Source: Eudorina sp. 2006-703-Eu-15 (lineage: Eukaryota > Chlorophyta > Chlorophyceae > Chlamydomonadales > Volvocaceae). Taken from it: 64,000 nucleotides of DNA. The stretch covers positions 1 through 64,000 of the forward strand of contig BDSI01000186.1 in NCBI GenBank assembly GCA_003117195.1, given 5' to 3'. The notes beneath the pieces were generated by a model. The model ran no database searches, had not been told where the DNA came from, and worked only from the letters and a program-made list of their open reading frames with translations. Position numbers and translations under genes: made by a program. Positions 63,924-64,000 of the stretch are shown piece after piece; within the stretch, counting starts at the first letter, position 1, and the number at the start of each line of letters is the position of its first letter.

Positions 63924-64000
63924 GCCCTCTTTCCTGTCATTCATCCGCTCCGTGTGAAATCGCGGCCATTCTCACGAGGACACACTATCGCCCCGCCCTC

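Overview
The window looks like nuclear DNA of a volvocine-type green alga (Chlamydomonas/Volvox relatives). It is GC-rich, and its genes are split into many short exons with small GT-AG introns. The proteins carry long Ala, Gly and Gln runs, AC/TG microsatellites are frequent, and the one clear retroelement is an L1-type LINE with a zinc-knuckle C-terminus of the sort common in this group. The gene content (SnRK2-like kinase, fasciclin-domain wall or adhesion proteins, a chloroplast CPBP-type membrane protein) agrees. Nothing resembles a prokaryote, organelle or virus. All exon structures were read by hand from splice signals, reading-frame phase and family similarity; no alignment or transcript data were used.

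Layout. 1-1782: 5'-truncated L1-type LINE embedded in a TG/AC microsatellite. 1783-5670: no gene I can support. 5671-13599 (-): 13-exon SnRK2-like protein kinase, about 727 aa. 13600-14468: divergent intergenic region. 14469-19205 (+): complete 8-exon 3-hydroxy-3-methylglutaryl-CoA lyase. 21208-26006 (+): six-exon protein with an N-terminal TIR-like region and C-terminal kinesin-light-chain-type TPRs; one intron holds a 440-bp CCCACA array. 26260-30150: minisatellite, SINE-like copy and a second LINE fragment. 30281-35781 (-) and 39073-44034 (-): two tandem, same-strand fasciclin (FAS1) genes with matching 11-exon structure. 44.1-47.5 kb: intergenic with SINE-like copies. 47541-51644 (+): nine-exon plastid CPBP/CAAX-protease-like membrane protein. 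51.9-54.6 kb (+): coding-like blocks not resolved into a gene. 55824-59300 (-): low-complexity, polyglutamine-rich protein. 59779-62184 (-): acidic protein of unknown function with a probable GC-AG intron. 63.1-63.4 kb (+): possible start of another gene. 63.7-63.9 kb: TGCC tetranucleotide array.

The genes do not form a pathway: kinase signalling, leucine/ketone-body catabolism, a TPR scaffold or sensor, extracellular adhesion and plastid membrane function sit side by side. The most interesting signals are in the DNA itself. LINE 3' fragments lie inside AC repeats. A SINE-like family has a 3' end carrying TGTAA followed by a short simple-sequence tail. The octamer GTACGGCA/TGCCGTAC is strongly over-represented on both strands.
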